From Fonsecaea monophora (taxonomy: Eukaryota > Ascomycota > Eurotiomycetes > Chaetothyriales > Herpotrichiellaceae), in NCBI RefSeq assembly GCF_001642475.1, contig NW_019173985.1, positions 162,176 through 226,175 on the forward strand: DNA of 64,000 bases. Direction: 5' to 3'. This document shows, piece by piece, positions 24,702 through 35,926 of this stretch. The translations under genes and the position numbers were made by a program. Within the stretch, counting starts at the first letter, position 1. Every line of letters starts with the position of its first letter. The notes below the pieces were generated by a model, which was given only the letters and a program-made list of their open reading frames with translations, was not told where the DNA came from and did no database searches.

Positions 24702-26203
24702 CTAATCGCTCATCTCTTTCTCCAACTCTTCCAAGCCATTGGGCGCATCTTTCAGTTCCTTTGTGTTCCCAATACCCTGCAACGTCAGGTAGACATCCGT
24801 ACCCCAGCCGAACATGCTCTGCAGGGCGATACCCCCGCCAAAGTACTCTGCGTAGGCTCGTCCCAAGGGCAGCCCGTATCCTAGACCGGCAATGGACGAC
24901 TGGTTCGTTCCACTGTTTGAGATGACATTCAGTCCCTCAGAGCCGTCGCTAACGACACTGGACGCTGCCGCCGCTTCTTCGTTGTTGAACGTGGTGAAGC
25001 TGTATGACCAGATATTGGGCAAGGCTTCAGGTGGAATGCCGCCCCCTCGGTCACGAATGCGCAGAGTGATATAAGGGGTGGCAGAGTTGAGAGAACCCAG
25101 CACGTCCTCGTCAGATGAAGCGCAGTACTCGTCCAGCCCTTCCTGGGAGAAATCATACGCATTGTCCTTGCTGACAGACAGCTTCTTGAGCGATTCCAGC
25201 TTGGTGGTCTGTACGTCGGGAGCCGACGCGATGGTGACTTCAATGGGCTCCTTCTCATTTCCACTCTCAATCGTGGCGCGGAATGCATTTTTCAACAGCT
25301 CTGTGATGATGTATTCCAGGTGCATGGGGATGTGTGCGAATTCTGCATCTTGGTCCCCATTGATGATCAACGAGGGCCGAACACCGTACTTGTACTCACA
25401 GACCTCGCCGACAAAGCCCTCACACCGGCGGACGATATCTGCGGGCCGCAGGGCAAGGTCAATCACGCCGACGTGTGTCGGGTCGGGTTTCTGTTTGGCC
25501 GCCTCTCCCGTTGAGGCCATGTGCAGGGCTAGATGTTGCTCCGCGACAAGTCTGGTACCAATTCTGGCGCGGAGATGTTGGTCGAGAAACCGAGTGACTT
25601 CTGCCGGATCCACGTATTTCCTGCATTGGAGAAACCCCTGTGCAAGGACGGGGATGGTGTTTGAATGTGTCCGGACAATATCGGCCATGGCTTCTGTAAA
25701 CCTCATCTCTTCCTCGATCGTCTCGATGGATTTTTTGTAGAAAGGTTCCAGGGTGGAAAGAGAACGCAGGTAGTTGTTGTAGATCTTGGAGACGTTAGGG
25801 TTGGACACCACAATGAAGGGCAGGTTCCGAAGGGCTTGGATACGGTGTGCAAGTCGGGCAGGGAGGAGGGACAGGGTGAAGTTTGCGGAGGAGAGGAGTG
25901 CAGAGTCTCGCAAGGGAGGTTTGCCATGTCTGTTTTAGTGGTAAGTAGTTAGCAAGTCATCCGCATGAGTGGGTGTGAGTCAAGGGCATCACAAACACAC
26001 CTAACGAGATCTGCCAGAGTCAGAGGCCGGCGGGGGAGCGCTGCCAGTCTCTGTATCTCGTCATCTGAAATGCTGGCATTCGACGGCGGATGTGACCACT
26101 CGTTTATATCAGGAATGAATGGTTCTTCAGGCGTCTGCGTCGCCCATCTTCGCTGGACAAACGAGGCGGGAAGTGCCCGTCGCCGAAGCGCATTTCTCAG
26201 CAT
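24702..26203 (-). CDS. Mitochondrial pyruvate/branched-chain dehydrogenase kinase (PDK/BCKDK family)
   Basis: Protein kinase of the GHKL fold that inactivates pyruvate or branched-chain 2-oxoacid dehydrogenase by phosphorylating E1. Exon 1 (26001-26203) starts MLRNALRRRALPASFVQRRWA, an Arg-rich mitochondrial presequence; the intron 25930-26000 is followed by exon 2 (24702-25929), joining as DLVR-HGKPPLRDSALL. Product 476 residues. Motifs: N-box ITELLKNAFRATIE, G1 box DRGGGIP, and G2 box GYGLPLGRAYAEYFGG with FGWGTDVYL. The N-terminal four-helix domain (about 70-230) is recognisable from LPFIVVSNPNVSKIY and FLQCRKYV. It resembles the yeast Pkp1/Pkp2 group; which of the two, and which dehydrogenase it controls, cannot be told from sequence alone. 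A Ser/acidic insertion near residues 330-350 is larger than in animal PDKs. Confidence 0.9.
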
Positions 26204-26700
26204 TGTTTTCTAGGAGATGCAGTCATTATCCAGAGCAGAAGGGGAGGGCAGTAGTTTTTTATCAGTTGGGGTGTCGAAAGACGCCAAAGGACGGGTTTCT
26301 TCGCTGTATTTTTGGAATCCGTGGCTCAGTGTAAGACACACAACAGTGGCATTTGGTGGCATTGAGTTGAGAATGACGCACCGTGTGTGCAGCTCCATCT
26401 CCGCATTTTTCTAGAACGGAAATATAGCCGAGCGAATATGCATCATTTCCCAATTCGGACACTGGGACATTCTTCAATGTGGCACCAACCCATGGGTTGA
26501 GCTCAAGGATAAATTGAATGCCCTACTGGTAGATGCGATATGGTTTGTTGTGGTGAGTCAAAAATGGTATTTCCAACTAACTCGTTTTGTCACACAAGTT
26601 TTGACGGCTATCGTCAGCCCTCGACAAAGAAAATGCTCCAACACATGTGATCCCAGCTATTGTATAGCCTTTCCCCTTCTGGAACCTTTTAGGAGTCCAG
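26204..26700. other. Intergenic, no gene seen
   Basis: A 497-base gap upstream of the kinase start and downstream of the dehydrogenase stop. It contains the kinase promoter and leader. No coding signal beyond short open frames. Confidence 0.5.
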
Positions 26701-27747
26701 CTACGATCCACCAGAAGCTGCAACTCCGGAATACCCACGGAAATTGCCAGTATCCTCTTTCAGCAGAATAGGTAACTCATCCTCCACCAAAGACGCCATC
26801 AGATCCTTCTCCTTGGGCTCCCATCCCAGCGCCCTCAGCCGGTTCGCTCTACTCCTCGAATTCGACCCCACGACCCATGCAGTATACTTGCCAAAGAGAT
26901 CGTCATAGTCACTTTCAGGAATCGTTTTGGGTTCTGGTGACTTGATCCGCCCGGCAGCATGCAAGGCTTTGCCAATCGTTGCCACTGCATCTTTGAAGGC
27001 GAACTCACGGCCGTTCTCGCAGAAAAAGTAAGGGTTCTCGAGGACCTTGGAGGCGTCGGTCTGCTCGAGCCAATGTAGAATAGTAATATATGCCCGAGCG
27101 AGGTCCACCACGTGGATTTCGGACCACACGGAGTCGCCCTTCCCGACATGGCCGGCATAACCGTGTTTCAGCGCAAACCGAGTCAGTGTCGGCATTTGAA
27201 TCGAGAGACGCTGGTACTTGGGGTTGGCGCCGTAGATCAACGGCGGGATCATGATGACCAGTTTGGCCTTGTTCCCGAGTTTCTTGCGTGCGCGAAGAAT
27301 GGCGAGGTCGATCAAGCGGTGCGAGGCAGTATCTGGGAGTGCGTCAATCTCTTCGGGCTTGTCGTCGTGGTAGATCTTGTCGGATTTGTATTCGCCCTTG
27401 GCGTCGTCGCTCAGGCATGACGTGCCGCTTGTGTGGATGAAGATGGTCTGCTTTCCTTGGCTTGCGCGTTGCTCGATGCCTGCAATGACGGCTTCGACCG
27501 AGGGCAAATGGTCTGCCGTGGCAGTATGGATAACAATGTCGCTTGCGAGGGTCTGCTCAACGATAATGTCTCGATCATCCAGGCTGCCGATGACCGTCTT
27601 TGCGCCGCTCTGTTGGAGCTCGGTCGCGTACGCTTCACGACGAGTCAGGGTCGTCACTGCATAGTTCTCTTGGAGGAGGAGATCAAGCACTTCGCGGCCA
27701 ATGAAGCCCGGGCCAATGAGGAAGACGGATTTGCCAGAGGTCGCCAT
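26701..27747 (-). CDS. NAD(P)-binding Rossmann-fold protein, extended SDR/epimerase-like
   Basis: Probable cytosolic oxidoreductase or regulatory NAD(P)-binding protein of the atypical or extended short-chain dehydrogenase group. Single exon, 348 residues. The N-terminus SVFLIGPGFIGREVLDLLL contains the glycine-rich dinucleotide motif (GxGFIG). LTRR follows at the end of strand 2, and SDIVIHTATADH with IHTSGTS mark strands 4 and 5. LVIMIPPLIYGA and IHVVDLARAYITIL are typical of epimerase-like members, where they bind substrate and close the fold. A clear YxxxK catalytic pair was not located, so activity is uncertain. It shares a 1.5 kb divergent gap with the dioxygenase gene. Confidence 0.75.
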   Translation of the reverse strand: MATSGKSVFLIGPGFIGREVLDLLLQENYAVTTLTRREAYATELQQSGAKTVIGSLDDRDIIVEQTLASDIVIHTATADHLPSVEAVIAGIEQRASQGKQTIFIHTSGTSCLSDDAKGEYKSDKIYHDDKPEEIDALPDTASHRLIDLAILRARKKLGNKAKLVIMIPPLIYGANPKYQRLSIQMPTLTRFALKHGYAGHVGKGDSVWSEIHVVDLARAYITILHWLEQTDASKVLENPYFFCENGREFAFKDAVATIGKALHAAGRIKSPEPKTIPESDYDDLFGKYTAWVVGSNSRSRANRLRALGWEPKEKDLMASLVEDELPILLKEDTGNFRGYSGVAASGGS

Positions 27748-29294
27748 TGAGGGTTGGAACTGGAACTATCGAAAGAAAACTCGTATAGAAAAAGGGATGT
27801 GTGGTGAAGGAAGTCTTTCAAGCAGAGCACAAGGCTTTTAATATCTCGACTCCTTTCATCATCGAGATGACCCAAACGCTATACCTATCAATTACCGAGT
27901 TGGCATGGTCCCAAGGGGCCCACTGAGGGGTGGCTATGAGGCTTCTTACGCAAGATTGTCGACGCGACGGATTGGCCGAGGGTATGCAGTCACCCACCTG
28001 TGATGAGGATTTTAATCATGAATGTCGGAATTGTCTGCATCGCGCTGTCGGACCGCAGGACTTACAAGGACTTTGATGATGATGGTTTCATTTTAGGTGA
28101 TCCAGCCGCTTAAGCTTGGGATTGCCTGGTTTCCAGGGACTTTGCAACTGGGGATGGAAGAAAAACGAAAGTCACATTAGTAATGAGCGATCCAAGGAAG
28201 AACTTTGATCCACTTAGCCGATCCCCACGTGACAATCTACTAGGCGCTGGCCCCTCATTCTGCTTTTGGTCTAGCTCAAAGTACTTTAGCACCACCGTAC
28301 AAGCCTAACCCGTATAAGTAATAATGGCTGAGGCACCTACGGAAAATGGGTTCCATGTCTGGCTCTGTTCTTTTCATCTTCATGCCACACTGAGTTTACT
28401 GAGCCAAGAGCCACTGATTCGTTCCTCGTATCTGGGTGCTCAGATGCGTTGCCAGCCAAAGAGGATAGTGCACGGACGATACTGACGTTCTCGCGAATGA
28501 ATTCATGCCTTCTCGATGCACACGCGCTCAGTGAGGCTGTGAGCATCCTGCTCAGCTTGATCTGGTGGGCCGTGAGCAGAATATCTCTGCTGCAGAGACT
28601 GCAGCAAATGCGAGCGCGTTCTTCGCTTTGGTGGCTAACGTTTTCGACGTCTTGTGAGTTTGCAGATTTGACTTGTACTTGCCATATCTCGCCTTCTTAT
28701 GGCTCACTAGGGGTGGAAGTGATGCCTCACATAGTGACCACGGGAGTTCACTTACTATGCCTGACTGCCAGCTGCGACTACAAATGGCACAGATGCTGCC
28801 AAGAACGTTTGACAGGGCTCAAAGCTCCTGTCTGCATCGTCCGTACCAGCCCCAGAACCCCTTACAGAATTGCCATCTCAAACGTCGCAGATCAACGTTG
28901 TCCTGAACTGACCGGGGGATGAGCAAAAGTACAAATCGCACAAGGGACTCCCCCAGACCCTTGCTATCGATCGGTCCGTTGCACAGTTGCAAAGTCTTGG
29001 AGCCGTGTTGCGGCCTGGCCGATCTCGCATTTTCCGAGGTCCGCAAAGTCTAACCCCACACTTTGGTGCGGTGGACGGAGTGGGCACCATGTCATGAAGA
29101 CGGGGTTCGAATAAACATAAAGAGGTAGGTAGGCCAGAGAGCGCCATGGGGGATATGTCCAGACGAATAGCATCTCTGAAAGAGACAAGCGTCGCGAGAA
29201 ATAAAAACAAAAGTCCTGATCAGTTCTCACCTCGTGTTGACCAATTGACTACGATACCCGCTAAGCCACTAGCTAGTACAGCACGCTCGCAAAC
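27748..29294. other. Divergent intergenic region, dehydrogenase and dioxygenase genes
   Basis: A 1.55 kb gap without a supported gene. Open frames at 28449-28922 and 28819-29210 overlap on opposite strands and show no domains. The two flanking promoters must lie here. Confidence 0.5.
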
Positions 29295-30404
29295 ATGCCG
29301 TCCACCGTCACCAAGCCCGACCTCGAACACTTTGTCCCCGTGAAGCCGACGTCCGAGCCCCTGGAGTACGCCGAGCTGGTCACGTTGGACCTCTCCACGT
29401 TCGACAATGGCCCGGACGCGCGCAAGAAGCTCGCCAGCGAGCTGAACCACGCGATGCGGACCCAAGGCTTCTTCGTGGTGGTCAACCACGGCATCTCGAT
29501 CGAGCAGATCGACCGTCAAGTCGACATCGGGTACCACGTGCTCACCAAGACGCCGGTCGAGGAGAAGCAACGCCTGCAAGGCCGGATGAAGCAGGAGGGT
29601 AGCTACCAGGGGTTCAAGCCCCGTAACTACTGGCAGATTGACCAAGGGGTCAGGGACCAGATTGAGCAGTACAACTGGAACCGCGACCTGACGCTGCGCG
29701 AACACCCGTCCACGTTCGTGCCCTTCGTCGACGAGGTCCAAGAGCTGAACGACTTTATCCACAAGGAGATCCTGGTCCGGCTGCTGACGCTGTTCGCCAT
29801 CTCGCTCGACCTGCCCGAGGACTTCTTTGTCAATCTCCACCGGTACGAGGTGCACGACGACTCCTGGTACCGGTACATGATGTACTTCCACGCGCACAAG
29901 GCCGAGGACATGCAGAAGACGGGCGGCGTGTGGCTCAAGGGCCACTGCGACTTTGGCTCGCTCACCATGCTGTTCAGCCAGCCCATGGCGTCGCTGCAGC
30001 TCATGGACCACTTCACGGGCAAGTGGCGCTGGGTGCCGTACGTGCCGGGCGCCATCATCGTCAACGCCGGCGAGATGATGGAGTGGTGGACCGGGGGTTA
30101 CTACAAGGCCACCATCCACCGCGTGTGCCAACCGCCCGCCGACCAGCGCAACCAGGACCGTTGCGGTCTGTTTTACTTTGTCGTCCCCAACGACGACGTC
30201 AAGATCAACACCCTCCTGGACGAGTCGAGCGTGCTCCGCGACGCCGGTGTGCAGAGAAAGTTCGAGCCGGGCACGGAGCCGACGTCCAAGCTGTACAGGT
30301 CTGCTCGCATCAGCGCGTACGGGCAGACCGAGGTCTTCAAGGGCAAGGGCCAGGGTATTCAAGAGGAGACTATCGCGGGGATTAAATTGAAGCATTACAA
30401 TTGA
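29295..30404 (+). CDS. 2-oxoglutarate/Fe(II)-dependent dioxygenase, isopenicillin N synthase-like
   Basis: Non-haem iron oxygenase that couples 2-oxoglutarate decarboxylation to oxidation of a small molecule. Single exon, 369 residues, the usual length. The DIOX_N-type N-terminus (FDNGPDARKKLASELNHAM, GFFVVVNHGIS) is followed by the double-stranded beta-helix core. Iron ligands: His217 and Asp219 in KGHCDFGSL and His275 in ATIHRVC. The 2-oxoglutarate-binding Arg is Arg289 in QDRCGLFYF; the usual R-x-Ser is R-C-Gly here. The gene is GC-rich at third positions compared with its neighbours. It lies at the left edge of the accessory region but is not tightly linked to the later genes. The substrate cannot be inferred. 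Confidence 0.88.
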   Translation: MPSTVTKPDLEHFVPVKPTSEPLEYAELVTLDLSTFDNGPDARKKLASELNHAMRTQGFFVVVNHGISIEQIDRQVDIGYHVLTKTPVEEKQRLQGRMKQEGSYQGFKPRNYWQIDQGVRDQIEQYNWNRDLTLREHPSTFVPFVDEVQELNDFIHKEILVRLLTLFAISLDLPEDFFVNLHRYEVHDDSWYRYMMYFHAHKAEDMQKTGGVWLKGHCDFGSLTMLFSQPMASLQLMDHFTGKWRWVPYVPGAIIVNAGEMMEWWTGGYYKATIHRVCQPPADQRNQDRCGLFYFVVPNDDVKINTLLDESSVLRDAGVQRKFEPGTEPTSKLYRSARISAYGQTEVFKGKGQGIQEETIAGIKLKHYN

Positions 30405-31158
30405 AAGGGGGATAATCCTCAAAACACGGGAGGATTCTTTCTCCCCTTCTCTTTACTCAGAAGAAGGGCAGATGATGAGGAGGAGAAAGAAGAGGATAAT
30501 AATGCTGGACAAGAATTCCACAACCCGGTCAACGCTAATCATTCGTATGAATTCTGCATGTAATTTTTTCATCCTGACAGAATTTCAAATGCACACGAGT
30601 TTTTTTTCATTCTTTATTACCATCCCTAGCTCGCAACCATCCATTTCTGGCTGGACTGAAGTGGACCTTGTCGTAAGAACGTGGATCAAAGTCGTGTTGT
30701 TCTTCGTGTGGCACTGTGGTTAGCAAGGTTCCCCTGGATATATTGTCCTCGAGGGAGAGTGCCAGGGTTTTGTTGCACCTGGGTTGAACACTTCGTCTGT
30801 CAAGGACGGCGAGATGGGTTCATGTGGGTTCGCGTGGGAATTTCTGTGCATCTATGGTGTTGAGACCTTATGAGGATTTGAGGGTGCGTATAGTGTGATT
30901 CGTCTATCCAAGTCGATGTGGTCCACAGGGGGCCTAAAGCTCCCGTAGAGAGGCAGGCCACAACAAGGGCCCGGCCATTGAATGAGACGTCACGACACCC
31001 TCAACGCCGTGATGGCACGCCGTCTTTTGTGTATCTATCTATCACCATGACCCCTCGCCGCCACATTCACAGGCTGCTATACTTGCGATACTTGCCATCT
31101 CAGGCCCTTCAAAAGACGACTTTTTCCTCTTGCCATGTATCGCCCACGCAAAAAACGG
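30405..31158. other. Intergenic between convergent dioxygenase and carrier genes
   Basis: Convergent 3' flanks, A/T-rich near 30540-30640. No supported gene. Confidence 0.5.
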
Positions 31159-33104
31159 TCACAAGGTATACCGAAAATCGGGATGCAAATGGCCGAGGCG
31201 CGTGGGATCCTGCTGGGTCAGGCGCCAGTCGCGGGCGCCCTGTTCTCTCTGCCTGTTCTCCCAGCGACAGTACAGCATCGTCGAGGTGGTCATGATGCAG
31301 AACAGGATGGCGGCGCCGATGTTGATGCTGTGGCCCATGGTGTATTCGGGACTTTTTTTTGTGACGTTGTCAGCTTTTGGATCCCTAACCACACGAGAGA
31401 TATTTTTGTGTATGTTTGTGAGAGAGAGAGGGGGGGAGGGGGGAGGAAGAAACATACGCGTCCTTGGCAAGATACGAATATGTCGCGATAAAGGCCGCGC
31501 AGTTGCCAACGCCGAGTTGCAACCCGCTCGACGTGGCGCGAACGTAGTGCGGCGCGGCGTTGTTGCTCAGCCATGCGAGGCACTGCCAAACAGTATAAGT
31601 TCAAAGAAACATCTCACAAACGGATTGTGTGGTCTTACCAAAGGCGACGCAGGGTATAGCCCGATCGCAATGACAAAGGTCGCTCCGTACTTGACGCCAG
31701 GGAGATCCGACCCCAGAAGCATCGAGTAGCCCGTCGCGACGAGGATGCCGCCCGCGACCATGAACGGCGCCCTCATCCCGGCTTTGTCCGAGAGGCGGGT
31801 GACGAGCAGGACGCTGAAGAAGCCCAGCACGTTCGGTGGAGCGGTCAGCAGCTGTGCGATCGTCGAGGTGTATCCGAGAGAGTGGACGATGGTAGGGAGG
31901 AAGAGCGCGTAGGCCTTTTGTTTCAAACGATGGTCAGTCCCAGTATGTCCCCATAGCTTTACCAAAAAGATGACTGAGGAGGGGAGAAACGCACATAAAG
32001 AGGCACAATGATCATCATGTAGGCAACAGAAGTGAGCCACGGCAGCGGGCAAAAGAGCGCAATGCGCACCCAATGCCATGAAAACTTCTCTTGCTCGACT
32101 GTGGCCATTCCGTTCGCCGCCCGCGCATCACCATAGACTCGCCTGTGCGCGACGACCCGCTCCTCTGGCGTCAGGAATTTGGCGTGCGTGATGCTGTCTG
32201 GCAGAAACATCGCCGCTGTGATTCCAACGAGGACCGTGGCGGACTATCCATGGGATTCAAGGTTAGCTGGAGAGTTGTTGCTGTTGAGAGTGTCACTTTT
32301 CGCACTTACACCTTCGACAAAGAAGATCCAAGGCCACTCTGGAAGATGGGTCAGTGCATGATACTGGTTCACTAAGGGGTTATCGCGTCTCACTCTGGTA
32401 AGATCCGACCTCAATCTTCGCAAGGCCGGAAGCGAGTAGGCCACCAAAGGCACTGCTCAACGGAGCGGCACAGTAGAAGAGTCCAATCCTGTAAGCCATC
32501 TCACTCCGGCGATAGAACATGGCAAGGTAGATGAGGATGCCCGGAACGAGACCCCCTTCAAAGAAGCCGAGGAGAAGACGCCCGGCAATGAGACCCCCCA
32601 AGCTCTTCGTGAAACCCGTAAAGGTGCTTCGAGAAGTTGTGTCAGTCAAAATTGTTTTGAACGAGAACCGACCTCCCTTCCCGGAACTCACCAGACAAGA
32701 CCCCAGCCGGTGATGAGGGCAGGCAGATAGAAGCCCGCGCGACAGTACTTGACGATCCAGTTTGACGGTATGTCGACCAAGATGTAGGGGATGTAGAAGA
32801 GCATGAGGGCCAGATTGTACTGAGTGCCCACGAGTTTGAGATCCTGCGAGATGCCGGCGATGTTGGCGTTGCCGATGCTGCTGCGGTCGAGGAACGAGAA
32901 GAGCCAGATGGCGAACAGCCACGGCAGGATGTGTCGGTCGAACTTGTGCCTTATGCGTCCGTCGATCTCTGGATCTGGTTCCTCAAGCAATTCCAGTGAC
33001 TTGATGGACACCTTGAGGTCCTCTTCGTGGATGGCAACGGGCGTGTCGCCATGTGGCTTGTCTCCTCGATGTGTGGTGGTGGTGGTTGTGGCGGTGGTAT
33101 CCAT
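31159..33104 (-). CDS. Major facilitator carrier, anion:cation symporter family (Dal5/Tna1-like)
   Basis: Proton-coupled plasma-membrane carrier for a small organic anion; relatives move allantoate, nicotinate, pantothenate or carboxylates. Seven exons were reconstructed, all GT-AG with consistent phases: 32692-33104, 32394-32626, 32310-32338, 31995-32243, 31639-31914, 31458-31582 and 31159-31351. Exon 3 has only 29 bases. Product 505 residues with about 12 membrane segments. Visible family marks: FDRHILPWLFAIWLFSFLDR with IGNANIAG in the first helix and loop, GWGLVCTFTGFTKSLGGLIA, and RLLLGFFEGGLVPGILIYL between helices 4 and 5. The amphipathic middle loop (about 205-290) and the C-terminal half (QLGVGNCAAFIATYSYL) follow. 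The ATG at 33104 was chosen; the frame upstream begins with TTG. It lies upstream of and parallel to a Zn2Cys6 regulator gene that may control it. Confidence 0.9.
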
Positions 33105-33689
33105 TTGATGGAGCCTGCTGCTCAATCGAGGTGTAAGGATGCGTCTCGTCTACCGCAGTCGTCGAATGGATGGGAAGTTCCTGAGTGACAAAAGTGAGAG
33201 GGGGGACAGGTGAGACGCAGGAATGTTGCAGGGGGAGATGGGGAGGGCGTCTCGTTAAGACGGAACGAGGGCGATCAATGCCCTTTTGATGATATCTCAA
33301 TGCACGCCCGTCTGCCGTGTTTGCGGACCAAGCGATGGCCGCTTCAGCCGACATCTGTGGGAATCAATCTCCATATCTCTACAGGTAGCAACAGACCGGT
33401 GCTGTGGCTAGCATAGTTAGCGACCTGTCTATGTACCGTGCGGCGGAATTCCTGGTGGTGAAAAACCTCAATACCCCGACGACTAGCCTGGCATATGATC
33501 CAGCCAAAGTACTCGCTATTCTAGCTTGTGGCCAGAATCGCGGGTTCTTACACCCCGGACCTTGCACACAATGTTGTTAATGTCTACATGCGCAGCCGGC
33601 CAAGTACACCTCGGAGACCTGTAGAGACATAGTGTGGATTTTTGAGCCTAAAACTCTGAAAATGGAAATCTAACATTGGCACTGGTCTT
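33105..33689. other. Intergenic: first carrier promoter and first regulator 3' flank
   Basis: A 585-base gap between two genes on the minus strand. It contains the carrier promoter. Open frames here have no recognisable domain. Confidence 0.5.
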
Positions 33690-35926
33690 CTATATGCTCA
33701 TATCTAAATCTAGACTAGGCCAATTTTCGGTAAAAAACTTGTCGAACACGGGCCACTGTAGGTCTGGAATCGGGGTCAGGTTCAAGTCGACCAGGTCTAG
33801 TTGGTCGCTGTCCAAGCTAGGAGCAAAGTCATCGAGGATATGGTTGGGGTTTTCGTCCCCTATAGAACCAGTCAGACAGCTTGATCGAGGTTTTGCCAGG
33901 GAAGCCAGTGTAGAAAGGAGGGAGGGGGCAGTCATACCATGGTTGTCTCCGTATACATTGCTCTGGCCACCAAATTCCTGCCGCCACCACCAGAAGCAGT
34001 CGTAAACCATGCTCATCCCAAGGCGGGCTTTGCTTCTGACCCTAAGACTGTCCACGAGGCCGTTCGAGTACTGAAAGACCTTTCTGCTGGTCCACAACTG
34101 GGTGAGAATGATACTGAACCGAGCAAACGCGTCGTCTGGGCGCACGGCGTGTCTCTTGTGGTAATTAATCACAGCAAAATAGTTCCGTTGCCCTCGCTCC
34201 AGATCCAGCTGTTGAGCGACCGCAGCTCTCCCCACCCGGAGAATGGTGATCACTGCGCTGTGCAGGAACTTGGTGATATACATGGGGCCGTATTCGGCCA
34301 TGCTGAGCTCTGAATCTAGCTCCATAGCGAGCTCGATCGTCCTGCAAGCAAGCTCGTACATTACAAATAGGGTGGAGTCTTCAATCGCGGATCGGTGTTT
34401 GAATAAGTGAAAACTTAGGAGATGAAGCCGCGCAGACATGGCATGAAACCGATCTGCTCGGGTCAGCCTACGACAGAGACAAGAGAAGCACAGATGGGAT
34501 GCGTTGATATTGACGTACCTATGCGCTCTGGCGCATCTGATTCTAGTTGGACCAGTCGATCGGTAGCTGAGTGAATGATGGGACTAAGCGCAAGGTCCAA
34601 CTCGTCTGCTGGCTTGTACAGCGCGTGATTCTGGATGTACAGAATAGTCATGCTGAGGTATTCGCTAACCTTCTTCTGGAACTGGAAACTCGGCGTCATG
34701 AAGGTACTCAACTCCTGAGAGTCGTCGCCATACGTGTCGGGAATCACCAAGGGAGGTGTCCCATTGACTGTAATTACCCTACTCCAAACTCAGAGCCGTA
34801 AAACTTTTTCAGCGGATGGGTGGAACCGACCTTTGCGAGACAACTACACATGCAGCCCACAGCCTGCCACGTGCCATGCGGTAGGTGAGATCCTGATTCA
34901 CTTTGGTGCGTGCAAACTCTTGTCCCACGCCCGAGACGTGCAGACCGATGGTGGTTGCCAGTTGCAACACCGCTCCAGCGAGGACTGGGGTAATATCATT
35001 GCTCAATGCTTCAAAGGGCATTGGCCAGGAGCACAACAGCAGGAACGCCTGTATGGTCAGAAGCACAGGTTCCTGCGCAAACAAGGCCAGCTTGGCCAAC
35101 TTGGAGACTTTAGGACCAAGCAGGATGATCAGTGTTGGATTCTCGCTGTATTTTCGAGACCCGACCGCGATGATTGTCCAGAACAGGAGGGGCGACTGTT
35201 GATGGCATTCATTGGGAGTCAAGAGGGTCTCGACCATGGGCACGTAAGCCATGCAATGACGTTTGAATCTGCCACAAGCTCAGTCCTGATATACCTTACT
35301 CACAAGGCTCTCTAGGCTTACATGGCGAAGCAGTTGTCGATGTCCCGCGCCGTGATTTGCAGTTCATCGAGACTCCGAGGTAGTGTCTGGGAGCTCCGGG
35401 TGGAAACTGTAGGCAGATTTCTGGCAGGCTCATGGTCGAGGGGAGGCGGGAGCGATGTCGATGGAGGTGTTGGAGCGATGATGCTGGTTGACTCCTGTCC
35501 TTGGATCGGCGCAAGGTATAATTGTGGTGTAGCAGCTGGAGGGGTGGGACTGACGACTGGAGGGACAGCCACTTCATGACCTTGGGCCGAGGGAGAGCTA
35601 TTGCTGGAGGACAGATACAACTGCTTGCGCAAAGTGTCCAGCTGGTTCTGCAGCTCTGTCTTCCTGTGATCTCAACGTCAGTCTGCACAGCTTCAAAATG
35701 GTAAGCGGGGGAGACTGACGTGGGACGTCGTTGTCGCCTGAATTCCTTTGAATAGACACATTGGACACCAACCCGACGACAGCGGGAGCACGGCTCTGGG
35801 AAAGTATCAAGCCGGTCACACCGGATCTATGTATGCCCGTGTCAGGAAGAGCCAGATGGCGCAAAGCCCCTGAGGGAGGACAGGGACACAACATACCTTC
35901 TGTTGCCGACATTCGGTACAGGCCAT
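33690..35926 (-). CDS. Zn2Cys6 transcription factor, first of two related copies
   Basis: Nuclear zinc-cluster regulator. Seven exons: 35897-35926, 35720-35826, 35322-35663, 34831-35268, 34519-34778, 33938-34453 and 33690-33859, with matching phases. The first junction splits the zinc cluster: MACTECRQQK, then IRCDRLDTFPEPCSRCRRVGVQ-C, giving all six cysteines (C-x2-C-x6-C, C-x2-C-x6-C). A short coiled linker (LQNQLDTLRKQL) and a Pro/Ser region follow. The fungal-specific regulatory domain begins FAIFKRHCMAYVPM and continues through QQSPLLFWTIIAVGSR. Product about 620 residues. The last intron (33860-33937, 78 bases, branch-like CTGAC) is a multiple of three without stops, so retention would also be readable. 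Divergent from the hydrolase gene, it is likely the local regulator. It is paralogous to the regulator at 49568-52017. Confidence 0.85.

Noticed and set aside
29100..29120. GGTTCGAAT resembling a tRNA T-arm
   Set aside because: The pairing partner and the other arms are absent; no tRNA fold can be drawn.
28449..29210. Overlapping open frames between the dehydrogenase and dioxygenase genes
   Set aside because: They lie on opposite strands over the same bases, with no conserved motif.
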